Assembly: GCF_022811685.1 (NCBI RefSeq)
Contig: NZ_CP094532.1
Location: 1,885,501-1,949,500 of the forward strand
Length of the DNA: 64,000 nucleotides
Source: Chryseobacterium suipulveris
GTDB lineage: Bacteria; Bacteroidota; Bacteroidia; Flavobacteriales; Weeksellaceae
Direction of reading: 5' to 3'
Under the pieces are notes generated by a model. The model had not been told where the DNA came from. It was given only the letters and a program-made list of their open reading frames with translations, and did not search any database. Shown here one piece after another: positions 8,386-16,102 of the stretch (positions within the stretch are counted from its first letter, which is position 1; each line of letters opens with the position of its first letter). The position numbers and the translations under genes are program-made.

Positions 8386-8415
8386 AAGAGAAGCATTGTC
8401 GGCTTCTCTTTTTTG
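8386..8415 (+). terminator. Intrinsic terminator of a short unassigned transcript
   Basis: Arms AAGAGAAGC and GCTTCTCTT with a 7-nt loop run into a T-tract. It lies about 180 nt after the hydrolase stop. A TATATTTA box near 8300 and a GTG-initiated 19-codon ORF (8328-8387) precede it, so it may end a ~100-nt RNA rather than the hydrolase mRNA. Confidence 0.65.
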
Positions 8416-8453
8416 TTGTTGTCTAACTAAAAAATGAGATGTTTTATCTGCTG

Positions 8454-8480
8454 AACCCGCTTCTAAAGAGCGGGTTCTTC
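8454..8480 (+). terminator. Hairpin, possible weak terminator
   Basis: AACCCGCT and AGCGGGTT arms enclose a 7-nt loop and are followed by an imperfect pyrimidine run. It lies between the short transcript and the tRNA on the opposite strand. Confidence 0.45.
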
Positions 8481-8516
8481 TATTCATTAAAACCGAGCAG
8501 TTAAATGTTTTTTTTG

Positions 8517-8588
8517 TGACTCCACCAGGAATCGAACCTGGATCAAAAGTTTAGGAAACTTCTATTCTATCCGTTGAACTATGGAGCC
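8517..8588 (-). tRNA. tRNA-Arg (anticodon CCT)
   Basis: The minus strand folds as a cloverleaf: acceptor arms GGCTCCA and TGGAGTC (one G-T pair), a D arm with GTTCAACGGATAGAAT, anticodon stem GAAGT/ACTTT with loop TTCCTAA giving anticodon CCT, and a T arm with GGTTCGATTCC. CCA is not encoded, only the discriminator A. It reads AGG codons. It stands alone between the YheT-like hydrolase and the M28 peptidase. Confidence 0.95.
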
Positions 8589-8604
8589 GGGAAACAAAAA
8601 AGTT

Positions 8605-8656
8605 TGACCCCGCATTCGCGGGACAGGAGTTTGGAGTTTGAAGTTTGAGGTCTGTT
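8605..8656. repeat. GC-rich mini-hairpin plus heptad units
   Basis: CCCGCATTCGCGGG, a hairpin with 5-bp arms, is followed by ACAGGAGTTT and then GTTTGAAG-type heptads. The same hairpin-plus-heptad combination recurs near 63690, so it is a composite dispersed repeat. Confidence 0.7.
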
Positions 8657-8729
8657 TCGGGTTTCAAGTTTACTCACAATCTTATTTATTTTTTTATTGA
8701 GTTCGTGAATGCTTCGCATTTCAAGTTTG

Positions 8730-8796
8730 GTGTCTTCAGGTTTCAAGTTGCACACTCTTCAACTCTCCAACTCACTCACTCAAAAACCCACTCACT
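8730..8796 (-). repeat. Heptad-like array at the M28 peptidase stop codon
   Basis: On the peptidase's coding strand the stop codon is followed by GTGAGTGGG and GAGTGAGTGAGTTGGAG-type units with 7-8-nt spacing. The stop codon TGA at 8792-8794 lies inside the array. Confidence 0.7.
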
Positions 8797-9796
8797 TCCT
8801 ATCCACCACAATCCGCTCCCTCCGATTAGCGAGTTCCCACGCAGTGGCGAAAACAAGCTGGGTTCTTTTCTGGAGCGCGTCGTAGTCGATCTTTTCGGGA
8901 TCGTCGGTTGGTTTGTGGTAGTCTTCGTGAATTCCGTCAAAATAAAAAGCAACAGGAATCCCGTGTTTTGCAAAATTGTAGTGGTCGGAACGGTAATACA
9001 AACGTTGCGGATCTTTCGGATCGTCGTATTTATAGTTCAGTTCCAGTTTGGTGTTGGTAGAATTGGCGTACTCGTTGATTTTTTTCAGTTCAGTTGAAAG
9101 CATTTCCGAGCCGATCACGTACACATAATCTTTGCCGCAGTTGTCTTTGTCGCACCTTCCAATCATATCGATATTGAGGTTTGCAACCGTATTTGCCAAC
9201 GGAAAAATTGGGTTGTCCGAGTAATATTTGGATCCGAGCAAACCGTGTTCCTCACCTGTAACGTGCAGGAACAGGACTGAACGTTTTGGACTTTTTCCCA
9301 TTTTCTTCGCCATTTGAAAAGCTTGGGCAATCTCCAGGAGTGCGACAGTTCCGCTTCCGTCGTCGTCTGCACCGTTGTAGATTTCGCCATTCTGAACTCC
9401 GACATGATCGTAGTGTGCAGAAATCACGATTACTTCCTCAGGTTTTTCGGTTCCCTCGATGAATGCGAGAATATTTTCCGATTCGGGCAACTCACCTCTT
9501 CTTCCCTTCAACGCTTCTTTCGGAACAATTTGGTAGTAGGAATTCATTTGCTTTGGATGCGAAACTCCCATTTTCTGGTATTGCGAAATGAGGTATCGTC
9601 CCGCTTTTTTCTGTCCTTCACTTCCCGTATTTCGTCCCTGCATTTCATCGGAAGCTACGATATACAGGTGCGTTTTCAATTCGTTTGCCGTGATGGATTT
9701 GTAGCTTTCCTTAAAGGTTGAACCCGTGTAGGAAAGGTTGGTTGCACAACCTGACAATACAACACCCGCGAAAAGTGGAAGCAGCAGCTTTTTCAT
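8792..9796 (-). CDS. M28-family zinc aminopeptidase, lipoprotein
   Basis: 334 residues with a lipoprotein signal (MKKLLLPLFAGVVLSGC; lipid-modified Cys17). The co-catalytic zinc ligands of M28 peptidases are all visible: AHYDHVG (His/Asp, ~residue 128), NGADDDGSG (Asp, ~142), TGEEHGLLGS (catalytic Glu, ~180), NIDMIGR (Asp, ~208) and SDHYNFAKHGIP (His, ~270). It probably removes N-terminal residues from peptides in the periplasm or at the outer membrane. No operon partner is seen: the tRNA lies downstream on the same strand and the aminotransferase is divergent. Confidence 0.92.
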   Translation of the reverse strand: MKKLLLPLFAGVVLSGCATNLSYTGSTFKESYKSITANELKTHLYIVASDEMQGRNTGSEGQKKAGRYLISQYQKMGVSHPKQMNSYYQIVPKEALKGRRGELPESENILAFIEGTEKPEEVIVISAHYDHVGVQNGEIYNGADDDGSGTVALLEIAQAFQMAKKMGKSPKRSVLFLHVTGEEHGLLGSKYYSDNPIFPLANTVANLNIDMIGRCDKDNCGKDYVYVIGSEMLSTELKKINEYANSTNTKLELNYKYDDPKDPQRLYYRSDHYNFAKHGIPVAFYFDGIHEDYHKPTDDPEKIDYDALQKRTQLVFATAWELANRRERIVVDRK

Positions 9797-9859
9797 TTTT
9801 TATTTTTTGAAGGTTAAAAATAACATTTTTTTCTGAACTGCGGTTTGCACATTTATCGT

Positions 9860-9867
9860 TAAATTTG
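9860..9867 (+). promoter_or_regulatory. -7 box abutting an aminotransferase start
   Basis: TAAATTTG (TAnnTTTG) ends only three nucleotides before the ATG at 9871. If used, the mRNA would be leaderless or nearly so. Confidence 0.45.
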
Positions 9868-9870
9868 GGT

Positions 9871-11013
9871 ATGATTAAAAGAAAACATTCCGGTTCCGAC
9901 CTTACGATTTTTTCGGAGATGTCGGCTTTAGCGCTGAAGCACAGTGCGGTGAACCTTTCGCAGGGATTCCCCGATTACGAGATTGATGAACGCTTGAAGA
10001 AACTGCTCGCCGAAGCCACGATGAAGAATTTCAACCAGTATGCGCCGATGCCGGGAAATCAACTTTTAATTGAGAATTTGATCACCTTTAATTCTCACAG
10101 AAAAATCCCGATCGAAGTTGCCAAGGAAAACGTAACCATTTCTCCCGGTGCGAGTTACGGAATTTATACTGCACTTGCCGCGATTCTAAATGTCGGTGAT
10201 GAAGTGATTGTGCTTGAACCCAATTATGATTCCTATGTCCCTTCGATTGAGATCAATGGCGGAATTCCGGTCTTTGTTTCATTGACCGATGATTTCAGGG
10301 TAAATTTTGCCGCTTTGGGAAAGGCAATCAACCACAAAACGAAGGCGATTATCATTAACTCCCCTCATAATCCTTCTGGGAAAGTTTGGCGAAAAGAAGA
10401 TTTCGACCAATTGGCAGAACTGGTGGAAGATTCGCAGATCATCATTATTTCTGATGAAGTTTACGATCTCCTCACCTACGATGAAACTGAGTTTTACAGC
10501 GCGTTTCAACATCCAAAATTAAGGGAAAGATGCTTCTCTATTTTTTCTTTTGGTAAAATGTTCCATATCACCGGCTGGAAAGTGGGATATGTTTTGGCTT
10601 CGGAAGAACTTACTTCGGCATATCGCAGGATTCATCAGTATTTGGCGTTCAGTGTGAATGCTCCTGCTCAGTATGCGTTGGCAAAATATCTGGAAATTTT
10701 CAAAGTGGAGGAAAACCGAAAATCAATGCAGCTGAAAAGAGATTTCTTTTTGGACGCTTTCAAAGATTTACCTTTCAACATAAAATTGAAAGCTGAATCG
10801 GGATACTTCCAGATTATGGGTTATGAAAAGATCTCGCAACTTTCCGATAAAGATTTTGCAGTTTGGCTTACCGAAACCGCCAAAGTCGCATCCATCCCCG
10901 TTTCAGCATTCTACCACGAAAACAGGGATACGTTTTCGGTGCGGTTCTGCTTTGCCAAAAAAGAGGAAACCGTTTTGGAGGCAGTAAGAAATTTGGAGAA
11001 ATATTTAATGTAA
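9871..11013 (+). CDS. Methionine aminotransferase (YbdL-like, PLP-dependent)
   Basis: A 380-residue fold-type I aminotransferase resembling E. coli YbdL, which favours methionine, histidine and phenylalanine. Visible motifs: SALALKHSAVNLSQGFPD, QYAPMPG, the PLP-phosphate region SPGASYG, INSPHNPSG, SDEVYDLLTYD and the Schiff-base lysine SFGKMFHITGWKVGY (~residue 231). The ATG at 9871 is chosen because the upstream TTG at 9865 lies inside the -7 box. It is divergent from the M28 peptidase with a 74-bp gap. A role in methionine recycling is likely but not shown here. Confidence 0.92.
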   Translation: MIKRKHSGSDLTIFSEMSALALKHSAVNLSQGFPDYEIDERLKKLLAEATMKNFNQYAPMPGNQLLIENLITFNSHRKIPIEVAKENVTISPGASYGIYTALAAILNVGDEVIVLEPNYDSYVPSIEINGGIPVFVSLTDDFRVNFAALGKAINHKTKAIIINSPHNPSGKVWRKEDFDQLAELVEDSQIIIISDEVYDLLTYDETEFYSAFQHPKLRERCFSIFSFGKMFHITGWKVGYVLASEELTSAYRRIHQYLAFSVNAPAQYALAKYLEIFKVEENRKSMQLKRDFFLDAFKDLPFNIKLKAESGYFQIMGYEKISQLSDKDFAVWLTETAKVASIPVSAFYHENRDTFSVRFCFAKKEETVLEAVRNLEKYLM

Positions 11014-11109
11014 GGAAAATCAAGTTCCATTAATTTGACCAATCGTGGTTGGACAGATTTTTATCTAAATGCGGCTAATTAAAGGGCTATCATATTTTAT
11101 ATGAAACTC

Positions 11110-11961
11110 TTAGATCAAAATCCGTAAACTTTTCGGGAGCACTTTTACCTGGATCGGCGACTTTATTTTATTGAATTCCCCGTCAAGGTGCCAGTTTTTT
11201 GTGGAAACCTTAAACTCGATTTCCGAAACCGGGAGGTAAGTTACATAGTCGTCGTCCTTTAGTTTTTTGGTAAACATCCTGAACGCGAAAAGTGCAGAAT
11301 AGTGCAGCGGAAACTTCTTCACCAGAACCAGGTCAACCAGTCCGTCGCTTTTGCTTGCCTTAGGTGCGATATACGCGTTGTTGCCGAATTGGCGCGTGTT
11401 GGCGATGTTCAGCATCAGGTATTTTCCGTTGTGCTGCTGGTAATTCTCAGTGATGAATTTCACCTTGATCGGCTTGTAATTGAAGAAAGTCTGGATTGAA
11501 ACCTTGATATAATTTTTGAAACCACGGTTGGTTTTTTCAAACTCTTTGACCACTTTTCCGTCGAAACCCGTTCCCGAAACATTGATGGACAGCTTTCCGT
11601 TAACGGTAAACGTATCGATTTGGCGTGAGTTTCTGGTTTTGATTTTCTGCAGAAGCTCGTCCAGGTTTTTGTGGAAGTTGGTCTCGTTGGAAAATCCGTT
11701 TCCTGAACCGGCGGGAAAAATCGCGAGGATTTTCTCGGTATTGATAATTTTTTGCGCCACCGACGAAATCGTGCCATCGCCGCCGATTGCCACAAAAATT
11801 TCGGTGTTGTCGAAATGTTCGTCGATGAACTGTTCCGTTCCTTCCACGGAATCCGAAATGTAGTAGGTGGGATTTTCGACCTTTTTCATCAGCGAATCGA
11901 GAAACGGCTGATAATTGCGTTTCGCTGAAAAAGGATTGATGATGAATACGACTTTGTCCAT
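11110..11961 (-). CDS. Diacylglycerol/sphingosine kinase-family lipid kinase
   Basis: A soluble kinase of 283 residues, starting at the ATG at 11961 (MDKVVFIINPFS). The longer frame to 12039 runs through the upstream terminator and is rejected. The DAGK catalytic signature IGGDGTISSV (~residue 59) and the nucleotide-loop PAGSGNGFS (~84) are present, followed by the beta-sandwich half with WHLDGE near the C-terminus. The family (YegS/DgkB-like) phosphorylates diacylglycerol or related lipids; the substrate cannot be told from sequence. Confidence 0.88.
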   Translation of the reverse strand: MDKVVFIINPFSAKRNYQPFLDSLMKKVENPTYYISDSVEGTEQFIDEHFDNTEIFVAIGGDGTISSVAQKIINTEKILAIFPAGSGNGFSNETNFHKNLDELLQKIKTRNSRQIDTFTVNGKLSINVSGTGFDGKVVKEFEKTNRGFKNYIKVSIQTFFNYKPIKVKFITENYQQHNGKYLMLNIANTRQFGNNAYIAPKASKSDGLVDLVLVKKFPLHYSALFAFRMFTKKLKDDDYVTYLPVSEIEFKVSTKNWHLDGEFNKIKSPIQVKVLPKSLRILI

Positions 11962-11969
11962 GTGGTGCA

Positions 11970-12004
11970 AAAATAAGAAAAGCAGACCAACCGACCTGCT
12001 TTTT
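11970..12004 (-). terminator. Terminator of the DUF3298/4163 lipoprotein gene
   Basis: On the minus strand AGCAGGTC and GGTCTGCT arms (two wobble pairs) with a 4-nt loop lead into a T-rich tail, directly after the lipoprotein stop codon and before the lipid kinase start. Confidence 0.75.
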
Positions 12005-12011
12005 GTAGACT

Positions 12012-12824
12012 TTACTTGATGCCCATTCTTTTCAGCCATTCGGAGTTCAACATCATCTTCACATCCGAAATTGGAATCTTAATGAGGATCGGTCCCGCTG
12101 CATACGCTGCAATCTCGTACTGGTTGTAGAGGAAATAGATATTTTCTTGGTCAAAATAAAAGTTGCGGTTTGGCGAAATTTCCTTTACCAGTAGCATTTG
12201 GCTCTGATCTTTCCCTAAATCGTTTTTCAGGAAATTGTCCATCAAGGCACGTTTCCAAATACTGGATTCGGGAGTCATTAGAATATCCGAAAGCTGCAAT
12301 GTTTTGTTATTTTTAAGGTCGAAAACTTTATAATATTCATAATAATAACCATGAGCTCCACCTGAAAATCCATCGCCGGTATATTTTAGCGTGAGGAAAT
12401 CGTTTTCCCGAGAAAACACGTCCATTTCAGCATGTTCGTTCCAGGTTTGTTCCAGATCGGACGGGAAATCTTTGGTGTTTTCTTTATTCTTGCTGAAGTA
12501 ATCCTTCATCTTGCTGTTCAGCGCCGATTTCAAGCTTTCTTTGCTGTAATTTTCAAGATGTATGTCGTTGACGCTGTAAATACTGTCGAGCAAAGACTTT
12601 TTGGTGATCGTCGGAAATTCCAATATCTTCCATGAGAACTGTGCCGAAATATTCTTATTGAGCTTTGTGGAATCGCTCACTTTAACAGAATCCACGGCAA
12701 ATACAGCACTCGTTTTAACAGAATCAATAGATTTTTCAACTGAAGAAACTTCGGAGTTCTCATGCTTTTTACAAGAGTAAACCACAATAAATGAGCAAAG
12801 TAAGAAAAGGATATTTTTTTTCAT
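12012..12824 (-). CDS. DUF3298/DUF4163 (RsiV-like fold) lipoprotein
   Basis: 270 residues from the ATG at 12824, whose lipobox VVYSC gives a lipid-anchored cysteine at residue ~18. A Ser/Val-rich linker follows, then a DUF4163-type region (ISAQFSWKILEFP...) and a DUF3298 region containing GGAHGYYYEYYKVFDL and LSDIL, ending with IKIPISDV. Such domains occur in the anti-sigma factor RsiV and in many Bacteroidota lipoproteins of unknown role. The additional 14 codons upstream of 12824 lack a plausible signal start. Ends with its own terminator. Confidence 0.82.
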   Translation of the reverse strand: MKKNILFLLCSFIVVYSCKKHENSEVSSVEKSIDSVKTSAVFAVDSVKVSDSTKLNKNISAQFSWKILEFPTITKKSLLDSIYSVNDIHLENYSKESLKSALNSKMKDYFSKNKENTKDFPSDLEQTWNEHAEMDVFSRENDFLTLKYTGDGFSGGAHGYYYEYYKVFDLKNNKTLQLSDILMTPESSIWKRALMDNFLKNDLGKDQSQMLLVKEISPNRNFYFDQENIYFLYNQYEIAAYAAGPILIKIPISDVKMMLNSEWLKRMGIK

Positions 12825-12899
12825 TCCTAAAAATAATAAAAATTTGGGTGCAAACAAAAAAACCATCCAAGAAAATTGAATGGTTTTGTCTATTATGAA

Positions 12900-13051
12900 A
12901 CTATCTAAATTTTGTTCGAAAAAATATTGTGTCAGAAATTTTCTTTACCCCATCCCTAAAGGGAGGAAAATTTCCTACAAAATAAACCTAAATTTGCACC
13001 TTTTAGGGTCGGGATAATCAAATTTAGGTTTTTTTTTGAAATTTAGATAGT
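12900..13051. mobile_element. MITE-like double-hairpin element, copy A
   Basis: About 152 bp bounded by perfect 13-nt inverted ends (ACTATCTAAATTT at 12900-12912; complement at 13039-13051). Inside are hairpin 1 (GAAATTTTC 12935-12943 with GAAAATTTC 12966-12974, loop holding CCCTAAAGGG) and hairpin 2 (AAACCTAAATTTG 12984-12996 with its complement 13019-13031, loop holding TTTTAGGG). The element begins 22 nt after the gyrB stop codon. No coding capacity. Homologous copies lie near 44.0 and 60.4 kb. Confidence 0.8.
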
Positions 13052-13072
13052 ATTATCTATGATTTTCTGTTT

Positions 13073-15007
13073 TTAAACGTCAATCTTTGCATAAATCGCA
13101 TTTTTCTCTATAAACTCTCTTCGTGGTGGAACTTCGTCACCCATCAACATTGAGAAAGTATTGTCAGCTTCCACCAAACTTTCAATTGTTACCTGCTTCA
13201 GGATTCTGTTTTCCGGATTCAGGGTGGTTTCCCAAAGTTGTTCCGGATTCATTTCACCGAGACCTTTGTAGCGCTGCACTTCAACACCTTTTCCGTCCGG
13301 AGACATTTCGAGGGTTTTTTCCTCACGCTCTTTCTCGTTGTAGGCGTAGATTTTTCTGTTTCCTTTTTTCAATAAATATAAAGGAGGTTGCGCGATGTAG
13401 ATGTAACCGTTCTCGATCAGTTCCTTCATATATCTGAAGAAGAAGGTGAGAATCAGTGTTGAAATGTGGGAACCGTCGATATCCGCATCGGTCATGATTA
13501 CGATTTTGTGGTATCTGAGTTTTGTTAAATTCAACGCTTTGGAATCTTCATCAGTTCCTACAGAAACGCCAAGTGCGGTGTAGATGTTCCGGATTTCCTC
13601 GTTGTCGTACACTTTGTGGAGCATCGATTTTTCCACGTTCAGGATTTTACCTCTCAACGGAAGGATCGCCTGGAAGTGTCGGTCACGTCCCTGTTTTGCG
13701 GTTCCACCTGCGGAATCTCCCTCTACCAAAAAGATTTCTGAAATTTCAGGGTCTTTTGACGAGCAGTCGGAAAGTTTTCCGGGAAGTCCGCTTCCTCCCA
13801 TCGGAGATTTTCTCTGAACGAGTTCGCGCGCTTTTTTCGCTGCCTGTCTTGCTTTCGCCGCCAAAACAACTTTTTGTACAATCAGTTTTGCTTCATTTGG
13901 GTTTTCCTCCAGAAAGTTCGTCAGCATTTCGCCCACGATTTTATCCACCGCTCCCGAAACTTCGGAGTTTCCGAGTTTGGTTTTGGTTTGCCCTTCAAAC
14001 TGTGGCTCCATTACTTTTACAGAAATCACGGCAGTCAATCCTTCACGGAAATCGTCGCCGGTTACTTCCACTTTTTCTTTTTGAGGAAGACCAAGCTCGT
14101 CTGCAAATTTCTTTAAGGTTCTGGTTAAAGCTCGTCTGAAACCGGCAAGGTGAGTTCCTCCTTCGTGAGTATTGATATTGTTGACGTAGGAATGCAGGTT
14201 TTCGTTGTAGGAAGTGTTGTAGCGCATCGCCACTTCTACAGGAATGTCGTCCTTGTTTCCTTCCATGAAGATCACGTTCTGCATGATGCTTTCGCGGTTG
14301 CCGTCGATATACTCAACGAATTCCTTCAACCCTCCTTCGGAATGGAAGGTTTCGGTTTTGAAGTTTCCGTTCTCGTCCTTTTGTCTTTGGTCGGTCAAAG
14401 TGATCGTGATCCCTTTGTTAAGGAAAGCCAACTCTCTCAATCGTGCCGCCAAAGTATCGTAGTTGTACACCAGCTCCTGGAAAATGCTGTTGTCTGGTTG
14501 GAAGAAAACCTTTGTGCCTCGATCCGTCGTTGTTCCGATTTCTGAAACATCGGCTAAAGCGACACCTTTGGAATATTTCTGCTCATACACTTTTCCGTCG
14601 CGGTACACGTTTGCGATGAGCGAGGTTGAAAGCGCGTTCACACAGGAAACCCCAACTCCGTGAAGACCACCAGAAACTTTATAGGAATCTTTATCGAATT
14701 TTCCCCCTGCTCCGATTTTAGTCATTACTACTTCCAGTGCGGATTTTTTTTCTTTTTCGTGGAAGTCAACCGGGATTCCCCTTCCGTTATCTTTTACAGA
14801 AATTCCGTCGCCTTCGTAAATGGTTACATTAATCGTGTCGCAGTGTCCAGCCAATGCCTCGTCAATCGAGTTATCCACCACTTCATAAACCAGGTGGTGA
14901 AGACCTCTTGCTCCCACATCACCGATGTACATTGACGGTCTTAACCTAACGTGTTCGATTCCTTCAAGCGCTTGAATGCTGCTCGCTGTATATTGTTTTT
15001 GACTCAT
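13073..15007 (-). CDS. gyrB: DNA gyrase subunit B
   Basis: The 644-residue ATPase subunit of gyrase, which with GyrA introduces negative supercoils. The GHKL ATP site is seen as EVVDNSIDEALAG (~residue 42), VKDNGRGIPVD (~72) and GGLHGVGVSCVNA (~113). The transducer follows, then the TOPRIM domain with LVEGDSAGGTAKQGRDR (~425) and DADIDGSHI (~500), and a C-terminal GyrB tail ending RREFIEKNAIYAKIDV. Length matches Bacteroidota GyrB. A -7 box 92 nt upstream is its likely promoter. The MITE-like copy A begins just beyond the stop codon. Confidence 0.97.
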   Translation of the reverse strand: MSQKQYTASSIQALEGIEHVRLRPSMYIGDVGARGLHHLVYEVVDNSIDEALAGHCDTINVTIYEGDGISVKDNGRGIPVDFHEKEKKSALEVVMTKIGAGGKFDKDSYKVSGGLHGVGVSCVNALSTSLIANVYRDGKVYEQKYSKGVALADVSEIGTTTDRGTKVFFQPDNSIFQELVYNYDTLAARLRELAFLNKGITITLTDQRQKDENGNFKTETFHSEGGLKEFVEYIDGNRESIMQNVIFMEGNKDDIPVEVAMRYNTSYNENLHSYVNNINTHEGGTHLAGFRRALTRTLKKFADELGLPQKEKVEVTGDDFREGLTAVISVKVMEPQFEGQTKTKLGNSEVSGAVDKIVGEMLTNFLEENPNEAKLIVQKVVLAAKARQAAKKARELVQRKSPMGGSGLPGKLSDCSSKDPEISEIFLVEGDSAGGTAKQGRDRHFQAILPLRGKILNVEKSMLHKVYDNEEIRNIYTALGVSVGTDEDSKALNLTKLRYHKIVIMTDADIDGSHISTLILTFFFRYMKELIENGYIYIAQPPLYLLKKGNRKIYAYNEKEREEKTLEMSPDGKGVEVQRYKGLGEMNPEQLWETTLNPENRILKQVTIESLVEADNTFSMLMGDEVPPRREFIEKNAIYAKIDV

Positions 15008-15098
15008 AATTATTGCTTTCTGCTGTCAGCTTTCCGCATTCAGCAAACTTTAAATTTACGTTTAAAAATTGATTGTTTTTGCGAAATGCAAAGACCAA

Positions 15099-15106
15099 CA
15101 AAAATA
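15099..15106 (-). promoter_or_regulatory. Putative gyrB promoter -7 box
   Basis: The minus strand reads TATTTTTG (TAnnTTTG), leaving a leader of about 85 nt before the gyrB ATG. The rest of the 350-bp gap to the higA gene shows only the lysS-like relic and AT-rich sequence. Confidence 0.5.
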
Positions 15107-15275
15107 CGGAAAATTGACGAGATATGAAAGTTAAAATGTGTTAGGGATCGGGAAAAGTTATCAACAGAAAACATTACGAATTTTTGTTAAAGCCAATGAA
15201 TTCCAGAAATCAAAAAAAGCGGGATAAGACCCACTCCTGTGGAATTTTCTGTATTTTTGTCTTTAAAGAATCTCA

Positions 15276-15350
15276 TCAGCAAAACGCCAAGACTTTCTCT
15301 ACCTTCATCAAATTATTTTTTGTTAAATCTTTCGTCGCCTTGTCTTTTTT
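15276..15350 (-). pseudogene. Relic duplicate of the lysS 3' end
   Basis: The minus strand encodes KKDKATKDLTKNNLMKVEKV and then a stop, closely matching the lysS C-terminus (KKWDKATKNLSKNNMMRVEKI). Nucleotide identity is also obvious over about 65 bp (compare 16126-16205). It has no start and no upstream coding sequence, so it is a duplicated or left-behind fragment located just downstream of the higA gene. Confidence 0.65.
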
Positions 15351-15358
15351 GCGTTAAA

Positions 15359-15724
15359 TTATTTTAAGGTATAATTTGCAATCAGCACGTTTGCAGAAAT
15401 ATTCAGTCTTTCAGCAAGGTTGCGAATCATTTCTACGGAAAGTTTTTTCTTTCTGTTCAGTACTTCCGAAGTTTTACTTTTGGAACCAATCATTGGAATT
15501 AAATCTTTCTGTTTCAAATCCATTTCTTCCATTCTAATTCTTATGGCTTCAATTGGGTCCGGAGCTTCAATTTTGTAATGCTCATTTTCAAAATTATCTA
15601 TCAATAATGATAAAATCTCAGCTTCTTCTCCTTCGGCTGAGTTTTCGGGAGCATCAAAAATTTCATCCAACCTGCTCAAAGCTTCATAATATTGCTCGTC
15701 GGTTTTTATAGGTTTTATTTTCAT
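15359..15724 (-). CDS. higA: HigA-family antitoxin (XRE helix-turn-helix)
   Basis: 121 residues. The N-terminal half (IKTDEQYYEALSRLDEIFD...) is the HigA dimerisation region, and the C-terminal half is an XRE-type HTH with MDLKQKDLIPMIGSKSKTSEVLNRKKKLS (given here in parts: DLKQKDLIPMIG and SEVLNRKKKLS). It should neutralise the HigB toxin encoded 8 nt upstream and repress the operon through the dyad at 16051-16065. Toxin-first order is typical of higBA. Confidence 0.9.
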   Translation of the reverse strand: MKIKPIKTDEQYYEALSRLDEIFDAPENSAEGEEAEILSLLIDNFENEHYKIEAPDPIEAIRIRMEEMDLKQKDLIPMIGSKSKTSEVLNRKKKLSVEMIRNLAERLNISANVLIANYTLK

Positions 15725-15732
15725 TTTTTTTA

Positions 15733-16020
15733 TTAAATTTCGTCAGCATTTATCTTGTCGTAATCAGTATGAGTACCTATAAAACGGATAAACGCCCACT
15801 GTTTTTCATAATTAAATTTCACCACCAAACGATAAGAATTTCCCTTAATGTTGAAAACAACTCTGCTGTTTTTCAAAATATTTGCATTAGCAAAAGATTG
15901 CTTTACATCATTAGGCGATTGCCAATTAGAATTTTTAGCGATATCACACCAGGTTTTCAAATATTGTTCCGCATCAGAATGGAGTTCCCAAAACTCTTTC
16001 AGCGTTCGCTTTGCGATCAT
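15733..16020 (-). CDS. higB: HigB-type mRNA interferase toxin
   Basis: A 95-residue RelE/HigB-fold RNase expected to cut mRNA on the ribosome. Family marks are MIAKRTLKEFWELHSDAE, the WCDIAKNSNWQSPNDV segment and the C-terminal FIRFIGTHTDYDKI. An upstream ATG at 16029 exists, but the start at 16020 is preferred: it lies 16 nt from the -7 box G, exactly as in the second higB at the right window edge, and aligns the two proteins at xIAK. Operon higB-higA. Confidence 0.9.
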   Translation of the reverse strand: MIAKRTLKEFWELHSDAEQYLKTWCDIAKNSNWQSPNDVKQSFANANILKNSRVVFNIKGNSYRLVVKFNYEKQWAFIRFIGTHTDYDKINADEI

Positions 16021-16035
16021 TCTTTTCATTCAGTA

Positions 16036-16065
16036 CAAATATAAAAAAAGTTCCCGAATTAGGAA
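16036..16065 (-). promoter_or_regulatory. higBA promoter and HigA operator
   Basis: A -7 box TATATTTG (16036-16043, minus strand) is preceded by an inverted repeat (TTCCCGAATTAGGAA on the plus strand, 16051-16065) where the -33 region would be. Nearly the same dyad and box stand before the second higB (63850-63881). Confidence 0.65.
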
Positions 16066-16102
16066 CTTTTTAATAACATTTTTTAAATAACAATTTCTTA
16101 TT

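Noticed and set aside
13522..14139. 205-codon open frame antisense to gyrB
   Set aside because: It is entirely opposite a conserved gyrB, has Ser/Arg/Phe-rich composition and no motif; a shadow of codon bias.
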